Shown: in pieces, positions 52,343 through 61,880 of the stretch
How the letters are laid out: each line of letters begins with the position of its first letter
Numbering within the stretch: the first letter of the stretch is position 1
Assembly: GCA_900316475.1 (NCBI GenBank)
Contig: ONDA01000007.1
Location: 1 to 64,000 of the forward strand
Direction of reading: 5' to 3'
Origin: an uncultured Prevotellaceae bacterium
Lineage (GTDB): Bacteria > Bacteroidota > Bacteroidia > Bacteroidales > Bacteroidaceae
Length of the DNA: 64,000 bases
Position numbers and translations under genes: made by a program
Notes under the pieces: generated by a model
Told to the model about the DNA's origin: nothing
What the model saw: the letters and a program-made list of their open reading frames with translations, nothing else
Databases searched by the model: none

Positions 52343-52347
52343 TGAGT

Positions 52348-52371
52348 AAAATGAAAGTTTGCTTTCATTTT
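52348..52371 (+). terminator. hairpin after fabF
   Basis: Perfect 10-bp stem AAAATGAAAG / CTTTCATTTT with a TTTG loop. It is weak and AT-rich; it may terminate or attenuate before rnc. Confidence 0.5.
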
Positions 52372-52395
52372 CGAACGAAAGAAAAGTATTGAAGT

Positions 52396-53409
52396 ATGAG
52401 GCTTAGTGATATTATTGCACGTTTAAAGCTCCCTTTCCGCGAGGAGAAGGAGCTTTTTTCTTCTCTCTACGACATTATAGGGTTCTATCCCCACAACATC
52501 AGCTACTATAAGCAGGCACTGATGCACAAGAGTGTGGGGCGCCGTAACGATAAAGGTAAGCCTTTGAACAACGAGCGTCTGGAATTCTTAGGCGATGCAC
52601 TGCTGGATGCTGTGGTAGGCCACATCGTCTACGACCATTTCCCCGGCAAGCGTGAGGGCTTTCTTACCAATACACGGTCGAAACTCGTCAGCCGCGACAC
52701 GCTTGGCAAACTGGCTGAGGAGATGGGGCTGACGCGCCTGATTCTCAGTAGCGGGCACAGCAACTCGCACAACAGCTACATGGCAGGCAATGCTTTCGAA
52801 GCGTTGGTGGGCGCTATCTATCTGGATCAGGGCTACGATGCCGTCATGCGGTTTATCAAGAAGCGCATCCTGGCACGTGTCATCAACATCGACAAGGTAG
52901 CCTACAAGGAGGTGAACTTCAAGTCGAAGCTCTTGGAGTGGAGTCAGAAGAACCGTGTACGCATGGAATTCCGTATGCAGCATCAGGATAAGGACAAGGA
53001 GAGCGGCTCGCCGGTCTTCAAGTTCCAGGTCTTCATGGAGGGTGTTGCCGGTGAGAGTGGTCAGGGCTTCTCAAAGAAGGAGGCACAGCAGTTGGCGTCA
53101 GAGGCTACGTTGAAGCGTCTCAAGCGCGAACCGCAGTTCATCGACGCTATCTTTAACGCCAAATCGGACAGAACGAAGATGGAGGAGATGCCGACAATGG
53201 CCGTGCCGTCAACAGAGCAGGAACAGGACTTTGTGATCCATCAGGAAGCGTCGCAGAAAGAAAACGTAGAGTTGCCTGCAACTCCGGAAGCGCCGAAGGT
53301 AGATGAGACTGATGAATTTGACTTGAGCGATATCAGTGCTACGCCACAAAACCAGTCGCGTGAAGACATCATTGCTGCAGCTGAGGCAGCCGCCTTCTCA
53401 GAAGAATAA
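52396..53409 (+). CDS. rnc: ribonuclease III
   Basis: Double-strand-specific endoribonuclease for rRNA and mRNA processing. Signature NERLEFLGDALLDAVVGHIVY, and second acidic cluster in GNAFEALVGAIYLDQGYD. A dsRNA-binding domain follows (about 175-245: FKSKLLEWSQKNRVRMEF ... FSKKEAQQLASEATLKRL). The last 85 residues form an acidic, probably disordered tail (VDETDEFDLSDISATPQ) that makes the protein (337 residues) longer than the usual 230-250. Confidence 0.96.
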   Translation: MRLSDIIARLKLPFREEKELFSSLYDIIGFYPHNISYYKQALMHKSVGRRNDKGKPLNNERLEFLGDALLDAVVGHIVYDHFPGKREGFLTNTRSKLVSRDTLGKLAEEMGLTRLILSSGHSNSHNSYMAGNAFEALVGAIYLDQGYDAVMRFIKKRILARVINIDKVAYKEVNFKSKLLEWSQKNRVRMEFRMQHQDKDKESGSPVFKFQVFMEGVAGESGQGFSKKEAQQLASEATLKRLKREPQFIDAIFNAKSDRTKMEEMPTMAVPSTEQEQDFVIHQEASQKENVELPATPEAPKVDETDEFDLSDISATPQNQSREDIIAAAEAAAFSEE

Positions 53410-53418
53410 GCCTGAAGA

Positions 53419-54438
53419 TTAGAAATTTCTGAGGTACTCTTTGAGTGAATCAATGAGTGCCTCATTTTCTTTTACCGTCTGTGCCGATACGCGGAAGCAG
53501 TGGTTGTCAAGTCCATGGAAGTTGGAGGCATCGCGGATAAGGATGCCATAGTTATCGATAAGCCATTGTTTTAGGTGAGCCGACGTCCCGTGCTCAAGGT
53601 AGCAGAGCATGAAATTGGTATAGCTGTCCATCAGCATCAGGCCAGGAATCTTGCTCAGTTCACTGTGTAGTCGGCAAGCTTCCTCTAAGTAGGCATTCTT
53701 GTCGGGAATGACTTCAATGTGGTTTTCTATCAGAAATTTGCCCGCCTCGATGGCTAAGGCGTTTACCGACCACGGTTGGCGCAGTTGGCGAAGCCGGTCG
53801 ATGAGGATGGGTGAGGCTGTGATGTAGCCCAACCGCATTCCGGGAATGCAGAATTGTTTTGTCATCGAGTGGAGAAGTATGAGGTTGTGACAGTCCAACA
53901 TCTCATTGGGTACGAGCATCGGTTTCGTGGTTAAAGCCTCATACGACTGGTCGACGACGAAGGTGTAGTCATGATGTTTACGGATGACGTGGCTCATCAG
54001 TGCTTTCAGCATGACGTTGCCTGTAGGGTTATTAGGGTTGCAGAGCCAGTAGACGCGGTTGTCGGGCAGCACTTCCATATCATCGTTGTCATAGTATGAA
54101 ATGACGTGATTATAAATGCGGCAGGCATCTTCATATTCGCTGAACGTAGGCTGTGGAATGACGGATGCCCAACCTTGGAAGAGCTGGGCTACGAGATAGA
54201 TGGCCTCAGTGGCACCGGCTGTCACCATAATGCACGTTTGAGGAATACCTAATTCTTCGGCAAGTATGGCCTCCAGGCTGGTGGCTTCCGGTTCAGGATA
54301 GGTGCCAATAACATTAAGCTTTGTGGCTAAATGAGTCTTCAGTGCTGTCAGGTCAGCAAAGCCCGGCAGGTTTGAACTGAAGTTCATTTTGATGTCGTCG
54401 GCGTAGCGGAAAGCATCGTCACCATGTCCGTGTATCAT
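53419..54438 (-). CDS. PLP-dependent class I/II aminotransferase (CobD-like)
   Basis: 339 residues, fold type I. PLP-binding Lys in LLHSMTKQFCIPGMRLGYI, Asn/Pro motif in WLCNPNNPTGNVM, and Asp-x-Ser/Tyr in VVDQSYEAL. The N-terminus MIHGHGDDAFRYADDIKMNFSSN matches threonine-phosphate decarboxylase (CobD), which makes the aminopropanol arm of cobalamin, more than histidinol-phosphate aminotransferase (HisC). It overlaps the ABC ATPase gene by 4 bp. A corrinoid link is plausible but unproven. Confidence 0.75.
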   Translation of the reverse strand: MIHGHGDDAFRYADDIKMNFSSNLPGFADLTALKTHLATKLNVIGTYPEPEATSLEAILAEELGIPQTCIMVTAGATEAIYLVAQLFQGWASVIPQPTFSEYEDACRIYNHVISYYDNDDMEVLPDNRVYWLCNPNNPTGNVMLKALMSHVIRKHHDYTFVVDQSYEALTTKPMLVPNEMLDCHNLILLHSMTKQFCIPGMRLGYITASPILIDRLRQLRQPWSVNALAIEAGKFLIENHIEVIPDKNAYLEEACRLHSELSKIPGLMLMDSYTNFMLCYLEHGTSAHLKQWLIDNYGILIRDASNFHGLDNHCFRVSAQTVKENEALIDSLKEYLRNF

Positions 54439-55220
54439 GCAGTTTTATCTATTTGAATGGTTAGTGTATTGCTATTGAAATGTATGCCGTTTCGTTCTAT
54501 AAAATGGCTCAGTATGCCGTCTTGAGCTAATTCTTTTGCTGTACCTATAAACAGTTTTCTTGTGCTTTTGTCCATCAGCCAGATGCGGTCAGCAACCTGT
54601 AGTGCCAATTCTACGTCGTGTGTAGACAGGAAGATGACTTTTTGTGACGCCTGACTAATACGTCGCAGCAGCAAGAGCACCTCTACCTTGCTGGGAAAAT
54701 CGAGGAAGGCTGTAGGCTCGTCTAAGTAGATGACAGGGGTCTGTTGTGCCAGTGCCTTGGCTATCATCACTTTTTGGCGTTCACCGTCCGACAGGGTGTC
54801 TATCTGCCGTTCCGCCAGGTCACTACTGCCCACCTGTTGCAGGGAGTCATTGACGATGTCCATATCCTCCTTCGTGCATGTTCCCCAAAAGCCTGTGTAG
54901 GGTGACCGGCCTAGGCTTACCAGTTCTCTTGCTGTCATATTCCTCACGTCGGGTTTCTCTGTGAGAACGACACCTATCGTCTGACTGAGTGTAGCCGCTG
55001 TGTAGTTGTCAATCTCCTGGCTGCCAATCAAGATGTCGCCTCCCAATTTCGGTTGGAATGCAGACAGCGTGCGTAACAGTGTTGATTTACCTACGCCATT
55101 AGCACCGAGTAGGCAGGTCAGTTCTCCTTGGTGGATAGTGGCGTTAATGCTGTCGGCCACTACTCTGGTCTTTTTCTTGCTTTGGTAGCCGATGCATAGC
55201 TGGCGTAGTTCAACATTCAT
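54435..55220 (-). CDS. ABC transporter ATP-binding protein (FecE/BtuD type)
   Basis: 261 residues. Walker A GANGVGKST, signature LSDGERQKVMIAKAL, Walker B PVIYLDEPTAFLD, H-loop FLSTHDVELA. The closest match is ATPases of iron-siderophore or vitamin B12 importers. Its permease and binding protein are not adjacent, so it must pair with components encoded elsewhere. It is translationally coupled to the CobD-like gene, which favours corrinoid. Promoter box TAATTTTG at 55225-55232 on the minus strand. Confidence 0.88.
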   Translation of the reverse strand: MNVELRQLCIGYQSKKKTRVVADSINATIHQGELTCLLGANGVGKSTLLRTLSAFQPKLGGDILIGSQEIDNYTAATLSQTIGVVLTEKPDVRNMTARELVSLGRSPYTGFWGTCTKEDMDIVNDSLQQVGSSDLAERQIDTLSDGERQKVMIAKALAQQTPVIYLDEPTAFLDFPSKVEVLLLLRRISQASQKVIFLSTHDVELALQVADRIWLMDKSTRKLFIGTAKELAQDGILSHFIERNGIHFNSNTLTIQIDKTA

Positions 55221-55224
55221 GCCA

Positions 55225-55232
55225 CAAAATTA
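55225..55232 (-). promoter_or_regulatory. -7 box of the ABC/CobD-like operon
   Basis: TAATTTTG on the minus strand, 4 bases before the ATG, implying a minimal leader. Confidence 0.4.
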
Positions 55233-55272
55233 CGTAATAAATCAGAAATACACAAATTTTTTCTGAATTTTG

Positions 55273-58200
55273 TCAATATTTTATTCCTTGAGACCAAAGA
55301 ATGAGGCGTTCAAAGATGGGATTGCGGCGCAGCAGCTGGGCATTGCCTGTCATCAGTAGTTGCTTGCGGGCACGGGTGATGGCGACATTCAGCTTGCGGT
55401 CGATGGTGTATCCGTCTTCATCAAAGCTGTTGGAGGTCAGGAAGTCTAACTGGTAGGGACGGCTGACGGTAAATGAATAGATGATGACGTCGCGCTGTGA
55501 GCCTTGGAAACGCTCGACGGTGTCGATGGAAATGTCTTTCAAGGCCGGCACGTTCAGTTTAGCTATCTCGTCACGAATCATGGTAATCTGGTTGCGGTAA
55601 GGTACGATGACGCCTACTGTATGCTGAGCATCGAAACGATGGCCGCAGAAGCGATGAACACGTCGCAGCAAGTCGGCCACAAGACGAGCCTCCGCTGGAT
55701 TTACCTTGTCGGAAAAACCAGCACCTTCAGTCTTTTGGATGTCAAAAAACAGGATGCGTTGCTGCTTTAGTAAGTCGTCTGTCTCATCTTCCGACGGGAG
55801 GTCGTAGCCAAGGGTCGTCTCCGTCTGGTGTTTCAGTGGCACAGGCTCTAACTGTTCTTTATGGTAGAACATTGCATTTGGAAAGGCGGCAATATCGGGA
55901 TGCATACGTCCTTGACGGCGCAAGATGCCAATGAAGTCCTGGCGTCCGCAGTGCTGTTCCCACCGCAGCAGGCGCTCGAAGAGTGAATGTCGGCAGTCAG
56001 TGATGCCAATGGCATTGAGCAAGGGATTGTCTACGTGCGATTCCTGTTCCAACTGCTGGACGACGGCAGGCAGCTGTTTATGGTCGCCGATAAGAATGAA
56101 ACGGTCGATGCGGTCGCTGGCAAGCAGACCGACGATTCCTGGCTCAAGAATCTGAGATGCTTCGTCGACGATGGCCAGCGAGAAGTGTTTCAGCTGGAAA
56201 ATGAATGGCCTTGCCTGCAGTATCGATGTTGTGCCGACGATAATACGTGTCGATAGTATGCGTTCACGAATGTCGTCAAGTTTTGGCTTTTCGCCGAGTG
56301 TGTTTTCTATCAGATGTGACTTGAAACGTGGGTCGCACGATGTCTCGTTGCCTATACGCAGGTAATCGTGGCCGGCATCGTCGAGCATAGCGCAGATTTC
56401 GTCGACGGCGCGGTTTGTATAGCTCATTAACAGCAAGTCACCTTCGGTCTCGTCTACCATAAAGCGTAGAGCCATTGATGTCTTGCCTGTTCCCGGTGGA
56501 CCTATGAGCAGGAAGTAGTCGCGGGCTTGAAGGGATTGAAGCAGCACGTCGTCGTAATAGGGGTTATAGTGGCGTGACAGTTGTAGCGTGGTGTCGCGTC
56601 GTGGTGTCCGCAGGCCTAAGAGCAGATCACGCTTGTCGCTACTGGCCGTGGCAAACTGATAGAGGCTCTTGATGGCGCTTGTCGTGTTCTGGTCGCTGCC
56701 GGCGTGCTCTATGGCCCATTTGCCGTGTGTCATGATGTCGTCGGCATCGATACCCTCGTTGAGCGACACTTTGATGCCTGTGCCGTCTATGGTATCGAGC
56801 GTTCCTTTATATAGGATGGCGTGTCGGACGTCGGGTTCATCGCCTGTGTAGTTATAGAGATAGACCATATCGCCGCGACGGAAGTTAAGGGTGGGGGAGG
56901 GGTGGTCGCTAAGGATAATGTTGCCTGTCTCCAACTTCTCTGTCAGCGGCATATTCCATAAATCACTTACGGCACTGCCTAATCCTTCTTGCCGTCCTAC
57001 TTTCTGGAGCAGTTGTTCGCGGTAGACGAAGGTCATCATGCGCTCTATATAGGCCTGCTCTGTTTGGCTGAGTGTTGAGAGTTGGGAATAGAGAGAGTTG
57101 AGGGGCGGTTCAATGTAGCGGTAGTAGTGTCCGTCGCGTCTGGAATCGTGGTAGACGACATCAGGGCGCAGCAGTGGCATGATGCGTCCGAAGCCTTCGC
57201 GTGCCATTATCATTTCTGTAGCTACAATACGGTTGCGCAGGCGAATGGCCTCGCAGAACAGCTCATGGTAGAAATTGACATAGAGCAGTCCCTGGCGGGC
57301 AGGGTAGCGCGAGTAGAGCAGGCGAATGTCTACTTGATTGTCGGTGCGTCCGAAGTTGTAGCGCAGGATGCCATAGTACAGTAGAAGCTGGACGTAGTGA
57401 TCTTCCTTGTGGTGGCCGGATTGTGAATGGCCTGGAAAAGTCCGCTCGATATTATAGTTCTTGCCAGACTTCTGCTCCACCAGCAGTTTCATATCGCTGG
57501 TCATCATATCGACACGTCCCTGCAGTCCTAAGTGCTCACAGACGAATGTCGGTTCGAGTAGTGCCTTTGAACGATCATAGCCGCTTTTCGTGAAGAGTTC
57601 GTCTACTGCTTCACGGATATTGACTGTTTGTTGTTTGGCATCGGCTACGAAGTTCTCTACATTGAAGTCGTTACAGGTCGTGAACTGCATGGCATTGTCA
57701 TGAAAGAAACGGTTCATCGTCTGGCCCAATGTGGCATTGTCGTCGTTGATGATGTCGTCGAGTACTGAGCCGGCGAAATTACCAAGCAGGATAGCCTGGG
57801 TGTTTGTACGGGGTCGCAGGCGCTCGATGGTGTAGAGTAGGGGGTGATGGCCATACTCTGCCTGAAAGCAGCGGGCCACGGTAGAGATGTCAAGGAGGAA
57901 GTCGGGCTCCACTACCACGATGCCAGGCTGGACAACACTGTCGTCGATGCGGCTGTCAAGCAGGTTCAGCTGCATCCCTTGGCGTAACATCTTCCGCAGG
58001 TACTCGTGACCGCTGTAGGCAATAGTGACGTGACTGCCGTCTGCCGTATCAGCATGTATCGTCTGTTCATCCCACTGGCCGACGATACATCGCAGATAGC
58101 GGGCGTTCACCTTCGACTTGCCTTGCGTCTTGACGGCATGGTGTGGAATCAGTTGTACTAGTCCGTCGGGAATGTCAGCCTTGAAGACGGCAGAGATAAA

Positions 58201-58488
58201 CAGTACCAGTGTCCGTAGGTCGTCAAGCCACTGTTCGGCATCGGGCACCTCAGAGCGGTTAGAGCGCCGCCGCATCTGCTGTACGCCTATGCGGTCGGCA
58301 GTCTTCATCCCACAGCGCTTACAGAGGAAGTCTACCTGTGAGAAAAGATTGCCGAAACCTGTTCCTGCGTCTTTCAATCCCTCTGCACAGCAGAGAACCA
58401 GTGTCTCATGCATAAAGCGCAGGGCAGACAGGGACGGAGTGGCGGTGGCCAGTTCCATGCATCGTTCGTAAAGTTCGTCAATGGTCAT
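55273..58488 (-). CDS. Dna2-like nuclease-helicase (PD-(D/E)XK fused to SF1B helicase)
   Basis: 1071 residues. The N-terminal half carries a nuclease signature: GRVDMMTSDMKLLVEQKSGKNYN gives the D ... E-x-K triad of PD-(D/E)XK enzymes (about 326-347). The C-terminal half is an Upf1/DNA2-type SF1 helicase: LIGPPGTGKTSMALRF (Walker A), IVDEASQIL (Walker B), GDHKQLPAVVQ, VERFQGSQRDVIIYSF and LNVAITRARKQL. The domain order nuclease-then-helicase is that of eukaryotic Dna2. A role in DNA end processing or flap removal is inferred. No Fe-S cysteine set is clear to me. Promoter box TAATTTTG at 58493-58500 on the minus strand. Confidence 0.85.
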   Translation of the reverse strand: MTIDELYERCMELATATPSLSALRFMHETLVLCCAEGLKDAGTGFGNLFSQVDFLCKRCGMKTADRIGVQQMRRRSNRSEVPDAEQWLDDLRTLVLFISAVFKADIPDGLVQLIPHHAVKTQGKSKVNARYLRCIVGQWDEQTIHADTADGSHVTIAYSGHEYLRKMLRQGMQLNLLDSRIDDSVVQPGIVVVEPDFLLDISTVARCFQAEYGHHPLLYTIERLRPRTNTQAILLGNFAGSVLDDIINDDNATLGQTMNRFFHDNAMQFTTCNDFNVENFVADAKQQTVNIREAVDELFTKSGYDRSKALLEPTFVCEHLGLQGRVDMMTSDMKLLVEQKSGKNYNIERTFPGHSQSGHHKEDHYVQLLLYYGILRYNFGRTDNQVDIRLLYSRYPARQGLLYVNFYHELFCEAIRLRNRIVATEMIMAREGFGRIMPLLRPDVVYHDSRRDGHYYRYIEPPLNSLYSQLSTLSQTEQAYIERMMTFVYREQLLQKVGRQEGLGSAVSDLWNMPLTEKLETGNIILSDHPSPTLNFRRGDMVYLYNYTGDEPDVRHAILYKGTLDTIDGTGIKVSLNEGIDADDIMTHGKWAIEHAGSDQNTTSAIKSLYQFATASSDKRDLLLGLRTPRRDTTLQLSRHYNPYYDDVLLQSLQARDYFLLIGPPGTGKTSMALRFMVDETEGDLLLMSYTNRAVDEICAMLDDAGHDYLRIGNETSCDPRFKSHLIENTLGEKPKLDDIRERILSTRIIVGTTSILQARPFIFQLKHFSLAIVDEASQILEPGIVGLLASDRIDRFILIGDHKQLPAVVQQLEQESHVDNPLLNAIGITDCRHSLFERLLRWEQHCGRQDFIGILRRQGRMHPDIAAFPNAMFYHKEQLEPVPLKHQTETTLGYDLPSEDETDDLLKQQRILFFDIQKTEGAGFSDKVNPAEARLVADLLRRVHRFCGHRFDAQHTVGVIVPYRNQITMIRDEIAKLNVPALKDISIDTVERFQGSQRDVIIYSFTVSRPYQLDFLTSNSFDEDGYTIDRKLNVAITRARKQLLMTGNAQLLRRNPIFERLILWSQGIKY

Positions 58489-58543
58489 GGCGCAAAATTA
58501 CAAAAAAAATGTGAAAGTAGGCTTGTATTTTTAAATAATTTCC

Positions 58544-58551
58544 TACCTTTG
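58544..58551 (+). promoter_or_regulatory. -7 box of the aldo/keto reductase gene
   Basis: TACCTTTG, 28 bases before the ATG at 58580. Confidence 0.55.
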
Positions 58552-58579
58552 TGCTCACAAACTAATATTAACCTGTCAG

Positions 58580-59554
58580 ATGATGGAGAATTATTTTGCT
58601 GAACCACAGCGCTATGATAATGGTATGCAATATCAGCGGTGCGGACGTTCAGGCGTCCTGCTGCCGAAAGTGTCGTTAGGATTTTGGCATAACTTCGGTG
58701 GTATCGACCCTTACGAACGTAGCCGTGAGATTACGCACTATGCTTTTGACCACGGTATTACACATTTCGATTTGGCCAACAACTACGGCCCTCCTTACGG
58801 CTCGGCTGAAGAGACGATGGGCCGTCTGATGGACGATAGTTTCCACTCTTACCGTGACGAGCTTTTTATCTCGACAAAAGCGGGTTATGATATGTGGGCA
58901 GGACCTTACGGCAATTGGGGCTCACGTAAATATCTGATGGCCAGCCTCGACCAATCGCTGAAGCGTATGCATCTCGACTACGTTGACCTCTTCTATAGTC
59001 ATCGCTATGATCCTGAGACACCATTAGAGGAGACGCTGCAGGCTCTGGTTGACGTGGTGCGTGCCGGCAAGGCGCTTTATGTCGGCATCTCGCGCTGGCC
59101 GTTGGAAGCAACGCGTTTCGCTTTCGACTACCTGAAACAGCATGACGTCCCGTGCCTTATTTATCAGGGACGTCTGAATATGCTCGATCGTGAACCGCAG
59201 GAGACAGGTATCCTTGACCTCTGTCGTGAGGCTGGCGTAGGTTTCATCTCGTTCTCGCCGTTAGCACAGGGTTTACTAACCGATCGCTATCTTAATGGTA
59301 TTCCTGAGGATTCGCGAATGTCGAAAGGTAAGTTCTTGAAACCTGAGATGCTCACTGAAGAAATACTTGGAAAGATACGTGCTTGGAACGCTGTGGCGCA
59401 GAAGCGTGGTGAGAACTTGGCAGAGATGGCTTTGGCGTGGATTCTTCATCAAAAGGGTGTCACCTCGGTACTCGTCGGTGCCAGTTCGACGCAACAGCTA
59501 CAGAAGAATCTGAAATGTGTGGGCGCTGCCCCATTCGAAAACGAGGAGCTTTAA
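58580..59554 (+). CDS. aldo/keto reductase (YghZ/Kv-beta type)
   Basis: 324-residue NADPH-dependent TIM-barrel oxidoreductase. Catalytic tetrad visible: Asp and Tyr in HFDLANNYGPPYGSAEE, Lys in ISTKAGYDMW, His in LFYSHRYDPETPLEE. The subgroup resembles YghZ, an L-glyceraldehyde-3-phosphate reductase linked to methylglyoxal detoxification. Its own substrate is unknown. A terminator overlaps its final codons. Confidence 0.92.
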   Translation: MMENYFAEPQRYDNGMQYQRCGRSGVLLPKVSLGFWHNFGGIDPYERSREITHYAFDHGITHFDLANNYGPPYGSAEETMGRLMDDSFHSYRDELFISTKAGYDMWAGPYGNWGSRKYLMASLDQSLKRMHLDYVDLFYSHRYDPETPLEETLQALVDVVRAGKALYVGISRWPLEATRFAFDYLKQHDVPCLIYQGRLNMLDREPQETGILDLCREAGVGFISFSPLAQGLLTDRYLNGIPEDSRMSKGKFLKPEMLTEEILGKIRAWNAVAQKRGENLAEMALAWILHQKGVTSVLVGASSTQQLQKNLKCVGAAPFENEEL

Positions 59555-59565
59555 GGCTCCTCGTT
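59540..59565 (+). terminator. intrinsic terminator overlapping the aldo/keto reductase stop
   Basis: Perfect 10-bp stem AACGAGGAGC / GCTCCTCGTT with a 6-base loop, then CGTTTTATTG. The left arm is the last codons of the gene. Confidence 0.8.
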
Positions 59566-59583
59566 CGTTTTATTGTGATGTTT

Positions 59584-60708
59584 TTATTGGAATTCGCAGA
59601 AGTTGACTTTGCCCGACTCACGGTGATAGAGCACATAGCAACCTTTCTGTATGGAATATTCTCTGCTCAAGATTCCGTTCTTACTGCTTGACGTGTCGTG
59701 CATGACAGCCTTGTCAACAATATCTTCATAGCTAAACGCAAACATCTTTTTACGGCCCATCTTTAGCTGTTCTATGGGCAGCAGAATGGTATTGCGATTG
59801 TCTACATTATCATCCATAATGATTGTCAGCCCTCCGTTCTCTAATGGTAACACGAGCGCACCATTTATGTCGTCTGTATTGAGAATGAAATGACCGTCTT
59901 CTTTCATTGTGGGGATTGACTTGACAGCTTGGCGGTTGAAATAGATGACGCCCGGCTCAGGGATAAAGTCTGTCTTACCAGTAGAGGCGATGTAATGGTC
60001 GTTGACCTCGCGTCGTAATTCGGTAATATGACTAATATCTACGCGGCTGACTTGCCCATTCTCTTCCTTAATTCTCAGGAAGCTTCTCTGTTGTTCGTTG
60101 CCATAATTCTGCATGATAATGATACCGCGGTATGTGACACGCTGGGTGACAACGACGTCGAGGAAAGGCGACTGCTCGATAATGTCCTTTGAGGCGTCGA
60201 GCGGACGTTTCTCCTGACTGGCCAGATTATCGTTATTGATTGTCTGAGTGTTGATACCATCCCATAACTGGATAGACGACCCTAACGTCTGGCCGATAAT
60301 CTGACCTTCATACACCTCGCCTGAATGTGTCGTTATGACATCGATGATACCAAAGGTTTGGTCTTCGGGTCGCAGCTCGCGCTCAATCTTGGTGACGTCT
60401 CCTATCTTGAAGGTGTAGGTATGAGGCAGTCCGTCAGCAACACTAATGGTGTTAATATCGTCAAATTGTCCATTATCAGCGCTGGAGGTTGGAATCAGCT
60501 CGTCGTCATCAATGGTGGTACGACGTGTCGAGCCACCATTGATTTCCTCGGTATAGAATCTGATGCACTGTCCAGGTTGCTGCCCGGCAATATAACCGGC
60601 CACCACCTTGCCGTTCTTTAGCACCAGGCGGTCGTAAATCTCAGCCTGAACAGTGGTGAATCCTAAAGTGAGTGCCATCAGGGCGATGGCGGTCTTGATT
60701 GTCTTCAT
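59584..60708 (-). CDS. secreted protein of unknown function in the FHA-protease operon
   Basis: 374 residues; signal peptide MKTIKTAIALMALTLGFTTVQA. The mature protein is strand-rich with repeated short modules around phrases such as DRLVLKNGKVVAGYIAGQ and DVITTHSGEVYEGQIIGQTLG. These look like small beta-barrel (SH3-like) repeats. I do not recognise a family. Last gene of a tight four-gene unit (16 bp after the WG-repeat gene). Confidence 0.75.
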   Translation of the reverse strand: MKTIKTAIALMALTLGFTTVQAEIYDRLVLKNGKVVAGYIAGQQPGQCIRFYTEEINGGSTRRTTIDDDELIPTSSADNGQFDDINTISVADGLPHTYTFKIGDVTKIERELRPEDQTFGIIDVITTHSGEVYEGQIIGQTLGSSIQLWDGINTQTINNDNLASQEKRPLDASKDIIEQSPFLDVVVTQRVTYRGIIIMQNYGNEQQRSFLRIKEENGQVSRVDISHITELRREVNDHYIASTGKTDFIPEPGVIYFNRQAVKSIPTMKEDGHFILNTDDINGALVLPLENGGLTIIMDDNVDNRNTILLPIEQLKMGRKKMFAFSYEDIVDKAVMHDTSSSKNGILSREYSIQKGCYVLYHRESGKVNFCEFQ

Positions 60709-60724
60709 ATCGTATGTGTTAGCA

Positions 60725-61870
60725 TTACAAATCTATTTCCTTCTTGGAACCTTTGTCTTTCTTAGTGTCTTTCTTGTGAGGTTTATCGTTATCTTTATTG
60801 GTAGTTCTTTTCCTGCTTTTTGTCTCTTTCGGCTCAGCCTTTCCTATCTTGTTGCTGGTAACCTGCCCTTTCCAGATGATGAGTCCTTCAACCGACAACT
60901 CATACTGATGGCTGCCGTCTTCAATGGGCACATCGGCCGTTAGACTACGCATACTGCGCAGGCCTACCATCGACAGGCTCAAACTCTGACCGTTCTTGCC
61001 GAAGCGTATTAAACGTGCTTCCTTGTCGTCCCATGCAGGAGGAATGACGGCTGACACGTCAAGGCGTCCGTTGTTTTCAATGATTTTACAGTCAATGCTA
61101 CCGCTTAGGTATTGCAGAATACCGTACTTGCCGCCCATCTTGACAATAGCCTGGCCGTCGGCAAAGAGTCCAGCCTCTTCTAACTGTGCAGGGAGAAGGA
61201 TGTCGCCGTTCACCATATATCCTTTTTTGCCATTCTCTTCATACACGGCATAAGTTGTGTTGTAAGTAGGCTTAAAGGGCTTGTTGGCTGTCAGTATCGG
61301 GTCTGGAGCGTCAGGCGACGGTGCTTCAGAGTCTTCGCCACGTGCATTGATATAGCCTTCTTCGTAGTTGACTTTGATAAATCCGCCCTTCTTAGGCTTC
61401 ATCACAAAAGCCGCACCGCCTCGGAAGGGTTCTGCCGACTGGTAGTTGCAATTGATAATGATATTGCCGGCTGGGTCGATATAGCCGAACTTGCCTTTTT
61501 TGTTGACGACGAGACATTTATCCTCGGAGAAGAAGGACATGTCGGTGGCATAGTATTCACCCCGAAACTGCGTGAAGCCTCCTTCACGATTGATAATGCC
61601 TTTGAGCAAGTATCGATCGCCGAACTGTGCCAATGCCAATGCATAGCCATTCGTTAGAAAGGTAATGGAGTCAGCCGTTGTTATCGTCCTGCCTCTGCCG
61701 TTGACTATAGCTTGATAGTTATAGGTGCTAACCTTGTAGAGTTTGTTGCTGAAGGGCATGACAGACAGGTATTCGGGCCGGGAAAGCCAACTGACCGTCT
61801 GCGCCGTTCCCGACAGAGTCAGGAAGGCGCAGACGGCGGTTAGTGCTATTTGCAGTTTCTTTTGTTTCAT
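60725..61870 (-). CDS. WG-repeat secreted protein
   Basis: 381 residues. MKQKKLQIALTAVCAFLTLSGTAQ is the signal peptide. WG/KWG-like beta repeats are visible, for example KFGYIDPAGNIIINCNYQSAEPFRGGAAFV and KKGYMVNGDILLPAQLEEAGLFADGQAIV with KYGILQ. The C-terminus is highly basic (KETKSRKRTTNKDNDKPHKKDTKK). WG repeats are common in Bacteroidota and probably mediate protein contacts. Ten bp downstream of the FHA-protease gene. Confidence 0.82.
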   Translation of the reverse strand: MKQKKLQIALTAVCAFLTLSGTAQTVSWLSRPEYLSVMPFSNKLYKVSTYNYQAIVNGRGRTITTADSITFLTNGYALALAQFGDRYLLKGIINREGGFTQFRGEYYATDMSFFSEDKCLVVNKKGKFGYIDPAGNIIINCNYQSAEPFRGGAAFVMKPKKGGFIKVNYEEGYINARGEDSEAPSPDAPDPILTANKPFKPTYNTTYAVYEENGKKGYMVNGDILLPAQLEEAGLFADGQAIVKMGGKYGILQYLSGSIDCKIIENNGRLDVSAVIPPAWDDKEARLIRFGKNGQSLSLSMVGLRSMRSLTADVPIEDGSHQYELSVEGLIIWKGQVTSNKIGKAEPKETKSRKRTTNKDNDKPHKKDTKKDKGSKKEIDL

Positions 61871-61880
61871 TCTTTATCTT

